From contig NZ_JXSY01000018.1 in NCBI RefSeq assembly GCF_004329715.1, forward strand, positions 310,001 through 374,000: DNA of 64,000 nt, given 5' to 3'. The notes beneath the pieces were generated by a model, which saw only the letters and a list, made by a program, of their open reading frames with translations, made no database searches and had not been told where the DNA came from. The position numbers and the translations under genes were made by a program. Position 1 is the stretch's first letter; each line of letters starts with the position of its first letter. This document shows positions 1 through 9,472 of this stretch, piece after piece. The stretch is from Bowmanella sp. JS7-9. Lineage in GTDB: Bacteria; Pseudomonadota; Gammaproteobacteria; Enterobacterales; Alteromonadaceae.

Positions 1-1
1 G

Positions 2-190
2 GACTTTGACGGGGTAGGTGATTCCTTGCCAGAGAATCTCAAAGATGTGTCGTATTATCCTTATTTAATTCAGGGCTTGCTCGACCGCGGTTACAAGGAC
101 GAAGAGATTGCACAAATCATGGGGGGGAACACCCTGCGATTATGGCGTCAGGTAGAGCAAATAGCAGAAAACCTGCAGAAATCTTCATAA
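2..190 (+). CDS. Membrane dipeptidase (peptidase M19), C-terminal fragment
   Basis: The reading frame is open from the window edge to a TAA at 188-190, giving the last 62 residues of a protein whose start lies upstream of the window. The visible tail has the layout of the end of M19 renal-dipeptidase-type enzymes: an SDFDG-like segment (here DFDGVGD), LPENLKDVSYYP, then a helix ending in IMGGNTLRLWR. These zinc enzymes cleave dipeptides and are usually exported or lipid-anchored, but the signal sequence and the metal ligands are outside the window. A strong hairpin terminator follows at once, so this is the last gene of its transcript. The family call is fairly safe; substrate is unknown. Confidence 0.8.
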   Translation, partial: DFDGVGDSLPENLKDVSYYPYLIQGLLDRGYKDEEIAQIMGGNTLRLWRQVEQIAENLQKSS

Positions 191-224
191 AAAAGGTCGG
201 CATGTGCCGACCTTTTTGTTTTTA
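190..224 (+). terminator. Rho-independent terminator after the M19 gene
   Basis: AAAAAGGTCGG, short loop, CCGACCTTTTT, followed by further T residues. The A tract on the other side means it could also serve the convergent phosphatase gene ending at 232. Confidence 0.85.
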
Positions 225-231
225 CTTTCTG

Positions 232-1860
232 TTAGCGGATGACGATTTCATTTAGCACCTGACCCGTAGCCCGATCCGGTTGCGTGATACCCAATACCGC
301 GGATAGGGTAACTGCCAGATCTTCCGGCGATACCGGACGGGTGTACTCTTTGGCTTTTACTTTCCAGCCAGTGAAGTACAACGGCACGTAAGTATCGTAA
401 TTGTATGGAGAACCGTGAGTCGCCGCTGAATAGCTTTGTAGCATGGTAGAACGCTTCTGCACCACGACCACGTCACCTGCGCGACTGGCCACGTAAGAGT
501 TTTGCACTTTTGCTTTGATCGGATCGTATTGCAGATTCTGCTCGGTTAACTCTTTAGCCGTCAGAGCTAATGCGACGCCATTTACCTGCGCCACTTTCTC
601 TGCCAGCTTTTGTGCGACTGTTTCGATGGATGAGGTCGAGGCGGTTATTGTGCTGTAGTTTAGGTAGATATCCGGCAAAGCGATTTTCTCAATCAGCTCT
701 CCTTTAATGCCCAAATCGGCGGCAACTGACAGGGCGGCAGCATTGATATCCTCGACGGCTTTGGCACGCAGTGCCGGGCTGCCACGCAGGGCTTTGTATT
801 CCGGAATCGCGTCCACACCATGGTCGGCGGACAGTGCAATCAGCACATGCTCCAGGCCGATTTTTTTATCCAGATAACTGAACAGATTGGCGAGGGTTTT
901 ATCCAGACGAACCAGATTATCTTCTGCTTCCAGGCTGTAAGGACCAAAACGATGGCCTACATAGTCGTTTACTGAGAAACTGATGGATAAGTAATCCGTA
1001 ATATCATCTGCACCCAATTGTTGGGTTTCCACCACATGTTGTGCGAATTTCGCCGTTAATTCATCACCATAGGGGGTGTAAGTTAGCATGTCATAGTAGG
1101 TGGCGGACGCGTCAGCCGGCATGCCATGTGGGAAGCCCAGATTAAAGCCCTTAGGTGGCATCTGATAGGGGCGGTTGCTGGCATCATTATGATACTGACT
1201 TTCCTTCAGTGAAAGTGACCAGCTTGCGCCCAGGTAGGCATCTTTGGCATCGCTCTGATTAAACTGTTCAGCAAAGGCAGGCAATTCGGGGTAGTAATAG
1301 GTACTGGTCACCATATTGCCGGTCTTTTTATCAAACCAGAATGCTTTGCCATGGTGGCCTCCGGTTAATACCGCCCCGCGATCTTTAATCGAGACTGCAT
1401 ATATTTTTGCCTGACCATTGGTTGCCTGAAACAACTCATCTGAGAAGGTTGAAGCCAGCAAGTTGGCAGCAGAAGAACTGTAGCCCTTGGCACCTAGCAG
1501 AGTATTACTGGCATCTGCCACGCAGTACATGGACTTGCCTGTGCTGCGATCATACCAGTCATTGGAAACCAGCCCATGTTGAGATGGAATTGCACCCGTC
1601 GCCAGCGTCGCATGGCCTACCGCTGTGAGGGTGGTGGCATGGCGATAATGGGCGTTAGTGTATAGGGTGCCGTCGTCTAAAAAGCGTTTAAAACCTTTGC
1701 TTTTACCTGATGCGACGAAATGATCTGCATAGCGTTTGAGTAAATCACCACGTAACTGGTCTACGGTGATCTGCACTATTAGTTTGGGTTGCTCGGTTGC
1801 AACAGCGTCCACTGCGGGTAAGGCGCTGAGCAACAGGCTGGTCATGAGAAACTTGTTCAT
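232..1860 (-). CDS. PafA-like alkaline phosphatase / nucleotide pyrophosphatase-phosphodiesterase family protein, exported
   Basis: A 542-residue protein starting with a signal peptide (MNKFLMTSLLLSALPAVDA). It has the alkaline phosphatase superfamily metal sites: Asp34 in QITVDQLRGD, a Thr nucleophile near residue 78 in HATTLTAVGH, DYVGHRFGP, SADHGVD and a late ATHGSPYNYD. A Thr nucleophile and this order are typical of the PafA type (broad-specificity phosphate monoesterases of marine bacteria) rather than E. coli PhoA. It probably releases phosphate from organic esters in the periplasm. The ATG at 1858-1860 is chosen because it opens directly into the signal peptide; the frame continues upstream to a TTG at 1926, but that would put a terminator hairpin inside the gene. 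Only about 23 nt separate that hairpin from the ATG, so no full promoter fits between them. Confidence 0.85.
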   Translation of the reverse strand: MNKFLMTSLLLSALPAVDAVATEQPKLIVQITVDQLRGDLLKRYADHFVASGKSKGFKRFLDDGTLYTNAHYRHATTLTAVGHATLATGAIPSQHGLVSNDWYDRSTGKSMYCVADASNTLLGAKGYSSSAANLLASTFSDELFQATNGQAKIYAVSIKDRGAVLTGGHHGKAFWFDKKTGNMVTSTYYYPELPAFAEQFNQSDAKDAYLGASWSLSLKESQYHNDASNRPYQMPPKGFNLGFPHGMPADASATYYDMLTYTPYGDELTAKFAQHVVETQQLGADDITDYLSISFSVNDYVGHRFGPYSLEAEDNLVRLDKTLANLFSYLDKKIGLEHVLIALSADHGVDAIPEYKALRGSPALRAKAVEDINAAALSVAADLGIKGELIEKIALPDIYLNYSTITASTSSIETVAQKLAEKVAQVNGVALALTAKELTEQNLQYDPIKAKVQNSYVASRAGDVVVVQKRSTMLQSYSAATHGSPYNYDTYVPLYFTGWKVKAKEYTRPVSPEDLAVTLSAVLGITQPDRATGQVLNEIVIR

Positions 1861-1883
1861 GGCATTCTTCAAAATAACGGGTA

Positions 1884-1917
1884 CAAAAAAGGACCTAACC
1901 ATAACGGAAAGGTCCTC
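1884..1917 (-). terminator. Minus-strand terminator after the oxygenase gene, just upstream of the phosphatase start
   Basis: Read on the minus strand, AGGACCT (1916-1910) pairs with AGGTCCT (1896-1890) across a 13-nt loop, followed by a T run. It ends the oxygenase transcript but lies in the 5' leader position of the phosphatase gene, so it may act as an attenuator. Confidence 0.75.
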
Positions 1918-1950
1918 GCTTAACAATTCACCTTCGATGAATCTGCGCTT

Positions 1951-2790
1951 TTAGATGACACCTAACTCGCGCAGACGCTCTTGCAGATAGGTACCTGCAG
2001 TATGACGCTCAGAGAGTTTAACGTCAGGACGAGGGTGCAGGAATAAAGGCAGTGAAATCCGGCCGCGTGACTGATCCTGACCTTCCGGGTTAATCACACG
2101 ATGCGTGGTCGATGGGAAATAACCACCAGATGCTTCTTGCAACATATCACCAATGTTTACGATCAGGTTACCAAAGTCGCATGGCACGTCCAGCCAGGTA
2201 TCTTCTTTAGTCTTAACCTGTAAGCCAGGTTCATTGGCGGCAGGCAAAATGGTGATCAGGTTGATATCTTCATGGGCCGCGGCACGAATTGCCCCTGGCT
2301 CTTCATCACCTTTAAACGGCGGGTAATGCAGCACGCGCAACAGGGTCTGATCAGAGTCTTTAACCATGTTTGACAGCGGCTCCGAGTAGTTGGCCGCGAC
2401 AGCTTCCGGCGAATATTGCTCAATCCAGTTCAGCAATTCTTTGGCCAGATTCATGGCATGCTCGTAATAGCTAGACAGATAAGGCTTAAGCTCTTCCGGG
2501 CACTGACCCCACGGGTAGTAATGGAAGTATTCCTTGATATCTTTAACAGTGTGGCCTTTGGCGACTTCCGATACATCTGGTGGGAAGTAGCCATCCTGAG
2601 TGCCGACGTTATAGCGGTAATCATATTTTTCGTCTTTGGCGAAAAACGCTTTAGCCGCTTCATAAATGGTATCGACCATTTTCTGTTGAATCGGGTGGTT
2701 TTTTAATACACCAAAACCAGTTTGGTGCAGTGACTCAACAAAGTCTTTGGCTGCGTTGTCTGATGCGTAATCAACAGCGACAAGTTTCAT
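1951..2790 (-). CDS. Isopenicillin N synthase-like 2-oxoglutarate/Fe(II)-dependent oxygenase
   Basis: 279 residues. The C-terminal half carries the iron-binding facial triad of this superfamily: HED in RAAAHEDINLIT, then the distal His in PSTTHRVINP, followed by the RxS cosubstrate motif in RGRISLPLF and the characteristic FLHPRPD. The N-terminal part has the DIOX_N layout (GFGVLKNHPI, GYFPP). The family spans isopenicillin N synthase, ethylene-forming and many uncharacterised bacterial oxygenases, so the substrate cannot be named. The ATG at 2788-2790 has AGGACA about 8 nt upstream; a TTG two codons earlier is less likely. The gene is monocistronic in appearance, with hairpins on both sides, and has no biosynthetic partner nearby. 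Confidence 0.85.
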   Translation of the reverse strand: MKLVAVDYASDNAAKDFVESLHQTGFGVLKNHPIQQKMVDTIYEAAKAFFAKDEKYDYRYNVGTQDGYFPPDVSEVAKGHTVKDIKEYFHYYPWGQCPEELKPYLSSYYEHAMNLAKELLNWIEQYSPEAVAANYSEPLSNMVKDSDQTLLRVLHYPPFKGDEEPGAIRAAAHEDINLITILPAANEPGLQVKTKEDTWLDVPCDFGNLIVNIGDMLQEASGGYFPSTTHRVINPEGQDQSRGRISLPLFLHPRPDVKLSERHTAGTYLQERLRELGVI

Positions 2791-2846
2791 ATTCAATGTG
2801 TCCTAAATATATCTGGTGTAACAATACACGTCGTATTAAGTCTACC

Positions 2847-2887
2847 GAAAAGCTGCGTGGGCAAATTTGTCCACGATCAGCTTTTTA
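2847..2887 (-). terminator. Imperfect hairpin terminator after nupC
   Basis: AAAAGCTG-c-GTGG at 2848-2860 pairs with CCAC-gat-CAGCTTTT at 2871-2885. It lies 4 nt beyond the nupC stop and has a short T run on the minus strand. Confidence 0.6.
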
Positions 2888-2890
2888 GTT

Positions 2891-4099
2891 TTAAATTGAT
2901 AAAAACAATCCGGCCAGTGCCGCGCTCATCAGGTTTGCCAGTGTTGCAGCTAAAACTGCACGCAGACCAAGTTGAGCAATCTCTGAGCGTCGGTTTGGTG
3001 CCAACGCACCAATGCCGCCCATCAGTATGGCAATGGATGAGAAGTTAGCAAAACCACACAAAGCGAAAGTAATAATGGCCTGAGTGGATGCAGATAACTG
3101 TGATTGGGCGTCAACAAAGCTCAAATACGCCACGAATTCGTTGACCACCAGTTTCTGACCAATAAAGCTGCCGGCGATATTGGCTTCTTCCCATGGTACG
3201 CCCAGTGCCCAAGCCAGTGGTTGAAACACATAACCCAGAATCAGTTCGAACGTCAGGTCCGGCATACCAAACCATGCGCCTACCCCGCCGATGATGCCGT
3301 TTAATAAGGCGATCAATGCCACGAAGGCCAACAACATAGCGCCTACGTTCAGGGCAAGTTGCATCCCCGATGCCGCACCGCTTGCAGCAGCTTCAAAAAT
3401 GTTCGCGTATTTGTCTTCACTGCCCTGCAGTTCGCTAACTTCGTTTTTAGCCTGTTCGGTTTCCGGCATAATGATTTTTGCCATCAACAGGCCAGCGGGT
3501 GCCGCCATAAAGCTTGCTGCCAGCAGGTATTTCAGTTCAACACCCATACCGGCATAGCCTGCCATTACGGAGCCAGCGATGGACGCCAGACCGCCGACCA
3601 TAACCGCGAATAATTCTGAGCGGGTCATGTGTGGAATAAAAGGTTTGACGACCAGCGGTGCCTCAGTCTGACCAACAAATATATTTGCCGCCGCCGACAT
3701 AGATTCCGGGCGACTGGTGCGTAATACCAATTGCAGGAAACCACCGATAAGACGAATGATCCAGGACATGATGCCCAGGTGATATAGCACGGTGATTAAC
3801 GCCGAGAAAAATACAATCACGGGTAACACGTTAAATGCGAACATAAAGCCGATGGATTTGTCACCGACCGGGCCGAACATAAATTCGATACCCTTATTGC
3901 TGTAGCTAATGATGTTAGCTACGAACCCGGTTAACGAATCCAGTACGCGGGCACCTGCAGGAACATAAAGTACAAATGCGCCTACACAGGCCTGAATAGC
4001 AAACGCACCGCCAACGGTGCGCCAGTTAATGTTTTTGCGGTTTGCGGACAGCAGGTAAGCTAAAGCCAGAATAACGGCTATACCGATAATGCTTGTCAT
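2891..4099 (-). CDS. nupC: Concentrative nucleoside transporter, NupC/CNT family
   Basis: 402 residues, about the usual length for bacterial CNT proteins, with many hydrophobic segments. Family landmarks visible are the Gate-like [13 protein letters not shown] segment, the NEFVAYL segment late in the protein and the [10 protein letters not shown] motif near the C terminus. CNT proteins import nucleosides with Na+ or H+; the Q/N-rich GQTEAP and NEF(V)AY residues belong to the nucleoside site. It sits 9 bp downstream of udk on the same strand, so uptake and phosphorylation of uridine/cytidine are probably co-expressed. Ion specificity is inferred only: a Na+-coupled form would fit a marine host that runs Na+-NQR. 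Confidence 0.92.
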   Translation of the reverse strand: MTSIIGIAVILALAYLLSANRKNINWRTVGGAFAIQACVGAFVLYVPAGARVLDSLTGFVANIISYSNKGIEFMFGPVGDKSIGFMFAFNVLPVIVFFSALITVLYHLGIMSWIIRLIGGFLQLVLRTSRPESMSAAANIFVGQTEAPLVVKPFIPHMTRSELFAVMVGGLASIAGSVMAGYAGMGVELKYLLAASFMAAPAGLLMAKIIMPETEQAKNEVSELQGSEDKYANIFEAAASGAASGMQLALNVGAMLLAFVALIALLNGIIGGVGAWFGMPDLTFELILGYVFQPLAWALGVPWEEANIAGSFIGQKLVVNEFVAYLSFVDAQSQLSASTQAIITFALCGFANFSSIAILMGGIGALAPNRRSEIAQLGLRAVLAATLANLMSAALAGLFLSI

Positions 4100-4108
4100 G
4101 CGTTTTCC

Positions 4109-4738
4109 TTATTGTTGTTTTAACGCTTGGTGGATGTGCGCTTTAATCACATCCAGTGCAGGGCGATTTTTACCGCCTTGCGTCACCACAATATTAGCTT
4201 TGTGGCGGCAGGGTTGGATGAACTGGTGATACATGGGTTTGACTGTTTTTTTGTATTGTTCAGCCACTGACTCAATGGTGCGACCACGGCTAATGATGTC
4301 ACGCTGAATTCGACGCAGCAGACAAATGTCTAACTCGGTATCCATAAATACCGTTAAATCGAATAGCGGTAACAACTGTTCGCTGGCCAACAACATAATG
4401 CCTTCCACGATAATCACCGGTTTGCCACTAATGCGCGTGGTCTCACTCAGGCGAGTATGAGTTTTGTAACAGTAATTCGGGTACTCAATCGCATTGCCTT
4501 TTTTAAGCTCATGCAGATGCTTGGCTAACAGGCTGTGCTCAAACGCATCAGGGTGGTCGTAATTGGTTTTTTCACGCTCATCCATCGGCATATTTGATTG
4601 GTCGCGGTAATAGTGATCCTCACACAGTACCAACACGTCAGCGCCTGATTCCTTCAGCTCTTGTTGCAACGTTGCAGTGAAAAGTGATTTGCCGGAACCG
4701 GATGCGCCGGAGATGGCGATAATATGCGAATGACTCAT
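4109..4738 (-). CDS. udk: Uridine kinase
   Basis: 209 residues, normal size for Udk. The P-loop GASGSGKS is at residues 10-17, followed by the lid/base-binding segment DHYYRDQSNMP and NYDHPDAFE, which is diagnostic of uridine-cytidine kinases, and by RRIQRDIISRGR in the lid. It phosphorylates uridine and cytidine to UMP/CMP in pyrimidine salvage using a nucleoside triphosphate. It is first in a two-gene operon with nupC. Its promoter must lie in the 298-bp region shared with the divergent Oar-like receptor gene. Confidence 0.95.
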   Translation of the reverse strand: MSHSHIIAISGASGSGKSLFTATLQQELKESGADVLVLCEDHYYRDQSNMPMDEREKTNYDHPDAFEHSLLAKHLHELKKGNAIEYPNYCYKTHTRLSETTRISGKPVIIVEGIMLLASEQLLPLFDLTVFMDTELDICLLRRIQRDIISRGRTIESVAEQYKKTVKPMYHQFIQPCRHKANIVVTQGGKNRPALDVIKAHIHQALKQQ

Positions 4739-4833
4739 ATACCTGACTACATAAAAAAACCGGCGCTAAGGGTATCAGCGAAGGCCAAAAAAGTCAGTTA
4801 TTAAATGCGAAAATTTGCGCCCAAACGCCTATA

Positions 4834-4862
4834 TGTAATTGAAATGTAACGGCGTTGTAAAG
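4834..4862 (+). promoter_or_regulatory. Three 11-bp-phased TGTAA direct repeats (PhoB/OmpR-type operator candidate)
   Basis: TGTAATT (4834-4840), TGTAACG (4845-4851) and TGTAAAG (4856-4862) are separated by exactly 4 nt each. Seven-base direct repeats with 4-base spacers are the architecture of Pho boxes and of OmpR-family operators in general. Two more copies (4911-4917, 4941-4947) lie closer to the gene. The array is in the region between udk and the Oar-like receptor; a nearly identical pair occurs before the TRAP genes. The identity of the regulator is inference. Confidence 0.5.
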
Positions 4863-5036
4863 AGTTTATCTGTCACTTTTTAAACAAAGGGTTTTGGTTT
4901 GACATAAAAATGTAATAAAATTCGGGGAAAATTTACCCTATGTAAGTTTTGTAGCATTTAGTAACGTTGCCTTTTAATAAGAGCACGCATTTGCAAAACC
5001 GAAGAATAATTCTACTCAAACTAGGAAACACAAAAC

Positions 5037-8000
5037 ATGATACACAAGGCTAAGTTAACTCGCGTAGCCGCCGCTGTCGCATTGTCAGTAGGCCTGGCTT
5101 CAAGCGCAGTAGCTCAGGAAACTTCTTCCAGCATTACAGGTTCAATCGTTGGCCCTCAAGGCAACGCTGCCGCTGGTACAGTTTTAACTATTCGTCACGT
5201 ACCTTCTGGTACGGTAAAAGTTGTCGTTGTTAACGACGCAGGTCAGTTCAGCGCTAAAGGTTTGCGCGTTGGCGGTCCTTACACTATCGAAGTTGACTCT
5301 GATAAGTTTGAAGACAAGACCATTACTGATGTGTTCCTGACTTTGGGTGAAGCTCTGCCTCTTAACCTGACTCTGGATCCAGAAGCGAATGTAGAGCGTA
5401 TTGCTGTAACAGCATCACAAATCAGCAATGTTGATTTCGGTAACACCAGCCCGGGTTCTACTTTTAGCCTTGAAGATCTGGAAACTGCGCCATCTTCTGA
5501 TCGCGATATCAAAGATCTGGTTCGTATCGACCCGCGTGTCAGCATTTCTGAAGACAATGGTGACGAGTCTATTATCTGTGCTGGTAGCCACCCGCGTTTC
5601 TCTAGTTTAACTGTTGATGGCGTTCGCATGAACGATAGCTTCGGTCTGAACTACAATGGCTACCCAACTACTCGTATGCCATTTTCTTTCGATGCTATCG
5701 ACCAGGTGGCTATCGAGGTAGCACCTTTTGACGTTCAGTATGGTGGTTTCACTGGCTGTAATATCAACGCTGTAACTAAGTCTGGTACCAACGAAATTCA
5801 CGGCGGTGTTTTCTACGATTACACCAACGATAGCCTGGCTGGTGATAAGATCGAAGGCAATAAGATCGCACGCGGTGATTACTCAATTAAGCGTTATGGT
5901 TTTAATGTAGGCTTCCCAATTCTGAAAGATACCCTGTTCGGTTTCGTTTCTTACGAGAAATTAGACGGCGTTCAGGTATTTACCTATGACGCACTGGAAA
6001 ACGGTCGAGTATCAATTGACGAAGTTAACCGTGCAATTCAAATCGCGCGTGACGTATACGGCTACGATGCAGGCGGAATGCCAACTTCTGCACCAGTTGA
6101 AGACGAAAAATTACTGGTTAAATTTGACTGGAACATCAACGACCGTCACCGTGCATCGGTTGTTTACAACTACAACGATGGTTACCTGATTGATCAGTCT
6201 GATGAGAGCAGCAGCACACTGACTCTGTCAAACCACTTCTACAAGAAAGGGGCAACTTTAGACTCACTGGTTGCGTCTTTGTACTCTGACTGGACTGATA
6301 ATTTCTCAACTGAAGTTCGCGTTGGTCATATCAAATTGGATAACCTGCAACGTTCTGTTGATGCAGACAGCGGCTTCGGTGAAGTACAAATCAGCTCACT
6401 TGCTAACGGTGGTTCAATTTTCTTAGGTCCGGATGACTCTCGTCAATCTAACGATCTTGACTGGGAAAACACCACGTTCAAGGTTGCAGGTACTTATTAC
6501 CTGGATGACCATACAATCACTGCTGGTTTTGAAACTGAAAAACTGGACATCTATAACCTGTTTATGCAGCACACGATCGGTGAATACCGTTTCGGTGGTG
6601 ACTCTCGCCATAACGTAAATGGTGTGTCTGGTCTGGACGACTTCGAGAATGGTTGGGTAGATGATATCTACTACAACAACTCAGCCGGTACTAATAACCC
6701 AATCGATGCAGCTGCTAACTTCTCTTATTCAACTTACTCTGCCTATGTGCAGGATGAGTGGATGATGGATGACTTCACTTTCATGTTGGGTCTGCGTTAT
6801 GACTGGATCAGCAGTTCTGACAAGCCTAACTACAACTCTCTGTTCGAAGAGCGTTATGGTTTTGCTAACACTGCGACGTTTGACGGTAAAAACCTGCTGC
6901 AACCGCGTTTCGGTTTCAACTGGGCGATGGCTGACAACATGGAATTGCGTGGTGGTATCGGCCTGTACTCAGGTGGTAACCCTAACGTGTGGCTGTCAAA
7001 CAGCTTCTCTAATGATGGTGTAACCAACATCGATACTTATCGTGCAAACGTAAGCAATTTGTTCGACCGTGATCTGGTTGACTCATCTCTGGGTTATATC
7101 TACTCACCTTTACAAGAGATGTATGACCAAGTTACCACTGGTGATGCCCCTCTGGGTCAAGAGCCATCTACGAATGCTATCGATCCAGATTTCGAAATCC
7201 CTGCAGAGTGGAAATATAACATTGGTTTCACTTTAGAAACTGAAGACAGCTATGTGTTCTCAGCAGACGTGTTGTATACCAAGAAAGTAAACTCAGCTTA
7301 CATCCGTAACTTGGCAATTTACGATACAGGTGCCGACGCGGTTGATGGTCGTACTATTTACGACAACATCATTCTGGGTTACGACGAATCAAATGGCCGT
7401 GCAATCACTCGTAACAGCCGTTACAGTGACCTACTGCTGACCAATGCACCAGATGATGGTTCTGCAACTACTATCTCTTTGGCTGTTAAGAAAGAGTTCG
7501 ACTTTGGTCTGGACGCACAGTTTGGTTATGCTTATAACCGTGCAAAAGAATTCAGCCCAATGACCAGCTCAGTGGCGTATTCAAACTTCACTAACTTCTC
7601 AGTAGTGGATCAGAATAACCCTGGTGTGACGACTTCTAACTATGAAATCCCACACAACTTTACTCTGAATCTGCGTTACTCAACTGAGCTGTTTGACGGT
7701 TACAAAACTCGTTTCTCTCTGTTTGGTTCACGCAAATCAGGTCGTAACTACTCATACACGTTCAACAGTTTTGAACCAGGTACTGACCTGAACGATTTCC
7801 GCTCACTGATGTATGTACCTTCACACGATCAGTACGGTGTTGATGTGTTCTTCAGCACTCCTGAAGTTCAAGCACAGTTTGACGAGTTCGTTCAAGAAGC
7901 CGGTCTGGAAAAATATCGTGGTCAAATCGTTCCTCGTAACTCAGCGTCTTCTAGCTGGAATACGCGTTTCGACCTGCGAATCGACCAAGATATTCCAGGT

Positions 8001-8237
8001 TTCATGGATGGTCACAAAGGTAATGCTTACCTGATCATCAAGAACCTGGGTAACTTCCTGAATGACGATTGGGGTATCTACAACAAAGGTCCATTCAATA
8101 ATGACTCTGTTGTTCGCGCATCTTTGAACGACGACGGTACTTATTATATTGACCGTGTTTATTCTCGTGCAGAAGAAACTCCATACACTAACGGTTCTCT
8201 TTGGGAAATTCGTGTAGGTGTTAAATACAAGTTCTAA
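5037..8237 (+). CDS. Oar-like TonB-dependent receptor with N-terminal carboxypeptidase-regulatory-like domain
   Basis: 1066 residues. A signal peptide (to about AVAQ, residue 27) is followed by a carboxypeptidase-regulatory-like (CarboxypepD_reg) Ig-type domain at about 30-120 beginning SITGSIVGPQG, then a plug domain (VERIAVTASQISNVDFG; AIDQVAIEVAPFDVQYGGFTG) and a large beta-barrel ending in WEIRVGVKYKF with the terminal Phe expected for Bam-assembled barrels. This is the OmpA-related/Oar layout common in Alteromonadales and Xanthomonadales; the ligand is usually unknown. A Cys pair in the plug (SIICAGSH, FTGCNINA) may form a disulfide. AGGAAA precedes the ATG. The gene is alone between a long regulatory region and a strong terminator. 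Confidence 0.9.
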   Translation: MIHKAKLTRVAAAVALSVGLASSAVAQETSSSITGSIVGPQGNAAAGTVLTIRHVPSGTVKVVVVNDAGQFSAKGLRVGGPYTIEVDSDKFEDKTITDVFLTLGEALPLNLTLDPEANVERIAVTASQISNVDFGNTSPGSTFSLEDLETAPSSDRDIKDLVRIDPRVSISEDNGDESIICAGSHPRFSSLTVDGVRMNDSFGLNYNGYPTTRMPFSFDAIDQVAIEVAPFDVQYGGFTGCNINAVTKSGTNEIHGGVFYDYTNDSLAGDKIEGNKIARGDYSIKRYGFNVGFPILKDTLFGFVSYEKLDGVQVFTYDALENGRVSIDEVNRAIQIARDVYGYDAGGMPTSAPVEDEKLLVKFDWNINDRHRASVVYNYNDGYLIDQSDESSSTLTLSNHFYKKGATLDSLVASLYSDWTDNFSTEVRVGHIKLDNLQRSVDADSGFGEVQISSLANGGSIFLGPDDSRQSNDLDWENTTFKVAGTYYLDDHTITAGFETEKLDIYNLFMQHTIGEYRFGGDSRHNVNGVSGLDDFENGWVDDIYYNNSAGTNNPIDAAANFSYSTYSAYVQDEWMMDDFTFMLGLRYDWISSSDKPNYNSLFEERYGFANTATFDGKNLLQPRFGFNWAMADNMELRGGIGLYSGGNPNVWLSNSFSNDGVTNIDTYRANVSNLFDRDLVDSSLGYIYSPLQEMYDQVTTGDAPLGQEPSTNAIDPDFEIPAEWKYNIGFTLETEDSYVFSADVLYTKKVNSAYIRNLAIYDTGADAVDGRTIYDNIILGYDESNGRAITRNSRYSDLLLTNAPDDGSATTISLAVKKEFDFGLDAQFGYAYNRAKEFSPMTSSVAYSNFTNFSVVDQNNPGVTTSNYEIPHNFTLNLRYSTELFDGYKTRFSLFGSRKSGRNYSYTFNSFEPGTDLNDFRSLMYVPSHDQYGVDVFFSTPEVQAQFDEFVQEAGLEKYRGQIVPRNSASSSWNTRFDLRIDQDIPGFMDGHKGNAYLIIKNLGNFLNDDWGIYNKGPFNNDSVVRASLNDDGTYYIDRVYSRAEETPYTNGSLWEIRVGVKYKF

Positions 8238-8257
8238 TTTGACTTGTATCTGAACAT

Positions 8258-8288
8258 AAAAAGCCAGCTCTTGTAGCTGGCTTTTTTT
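8258..8288 (+). terminator. Terminator after the Oar-like receptor
   Basis: GCCAGCT (8263-8269) pairs with AGCTGGC (8275-8281), flanked by five A and seven T residues. Confidence 0.9.
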
Positions 8289-8326
8289 ATGCCAGATTGG
8301 TTACTGTTGCTGGAATAATAAAACAG

Positions 8327-9472
8327 ATGTTAAGTGAGTTGATGTTGAGCAATCGAACACACAGCATGGTGCGAGTGGCCTGCTTTAATGCCAGCCTAGA
8401 AGCCGGCAGATTGGCGGGGAAAAAATCACAATTAAATGGTGATGAGCTGAGCATGGCATTAGCGACACCGGAGCATCCGCTGCTAAAAAACACTGCGGCG
8501 ATCATTCAGGCCGTGCGGCCGGATATCCTGTTAATTAATGAATTTGATTTTGCTGCGGACTACCACAGGCGTATTGCTGACTTTCAGCGCCATTATTTAT
8601 CGGTACCACAATGTAACAAGCCGCCGATTGAATACCCATTTTCTTTCACCGCGCCGGTTAATACCGGGTTGGCGACCGGTTTTAACGTGGCTGCGGATAA
8701 AAATAGCCGGTTGGCGAATACATATGGCCACGGTGCGTTCGCCGGGCACTACGGCATGTTGCTGCTGAGCCGGTTTCCGGTTATTGATGGACAAGTACGC
8801 ACGTTCCAAAAGTTTTTGTGGCGGGACATGCCGGGTAATCTGTTACAAAGTGTACGTTTGCCGGACGGCAGCGCATTTTACTCTGATGACGCACAGCAAC
8901 GGCTGCGTTTAAGTTCGAAATCTCACTGGGATATTCCACTGGATATCAACGGCGAGACATTACATGTGTTAGCCAGCCACCCAACGCCACCGGTATTTGA
9001 TGGGACAGAGCGACGTAATCGTGCCAGGAACCATGATGAAATCCGTTTTTGGCTGGATTACCTCGATCCCGGCTCTCCCCATTATCATTATGACGATTGC
9101 GGTCAAGCCGGCGGATTTGACGGAAAGCGTTTTGTGCTTCTTGGTGATTTAAATAGCTCACCGGATGAAGGAGACAGCGATAAACATGCGATTACACGGT
9201 TACTGGCCCATTCGGCGATAAACAGTGAGTTGTTACCTGTGAGTGACGGCGGCCTGCAGCATTCGCCAAATAATCCCTATGCGAAGTCACATACGGCAAT
9301 CTGGCGTATGCGTGCCGATTATGTATTGCCTTCCAAATGCGGCATCAGACCGTATCAAGCCGGGTTATTTTGGCCGTCAGCAGGGCAGGTTGATTGTGAA
9401 TTGTTTGCTGACGAGCAAGCGGTGTCAGATCACCGCCTGGTATGGATCGACTTAGAACTAACTCGTTCTTAG
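8327..9472 (+). CDS. Endonuclease/exonuclease/phosphatase (EEP, DNase I-like) family protein
   Basis: About 381 residues. The EEP fold motifs are in order: RVACFNAS near the start, LLINEFDF (metal-binding Glu), [26 protein letters not shown] (catalytic Asp/Asn) and [10 protein letters not shown] at the end. The family includes nucleases, phosphodiesterases and sphingomyelinase-like enzymes; this larger form with a long middle segment ([12 protein letters not shown]) is often annotated simply as EEP-family protein. No clear signal peptide is seen with this start. The start is uncertain: ATGs at 8327, 8342 and 8366 are all possible, and 8327 has GGA upstream. Its stop overlaps the argR stop by 4 nt in convergent orientation. 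Confidence 0.8.
   Translation: MLSELMLSNRTHSMVRVACFNASLEAGRLAGKKSQLNGDELSMALATPEHPLLKNTAAIIQAVRPDILLINEFDFAADYHRRIADFQRHYLSVPQCNKPPIEYPFSFTAPVNTGLATGFNVAADKNSRLANTYGHGAFAGHYGMLLLSRFPVIDGQVRTFQKFLWRDMPGNLLQSVRLPDGSAFYSDDAQQRLRLSSKSHWDIPLDINGETLHVLASHPTPPVFDGTERRNRARNHDEIRFWLDYLDPGSPHYHYDDCGQAGGFDGKRFVLLGDLNSSPDEGDSDKHAITRLLAHSAINSELLPVSDGGLQHSPNNPYAKSHTAIWRMRADYVLPSKCGIRPYQAGLFWPSAGQVDCELFADEQAVSDHRLVWIDLELTRS

Noticed and set aside
1951-2790. Isopenicillin-N-synthase-like gene as part of a beta-lactam biosynthetic cluster
   Set aside because: No non-ribosomal peptide synthetase, epimerase or other biosynthetic partner is nearby; the family is broad.
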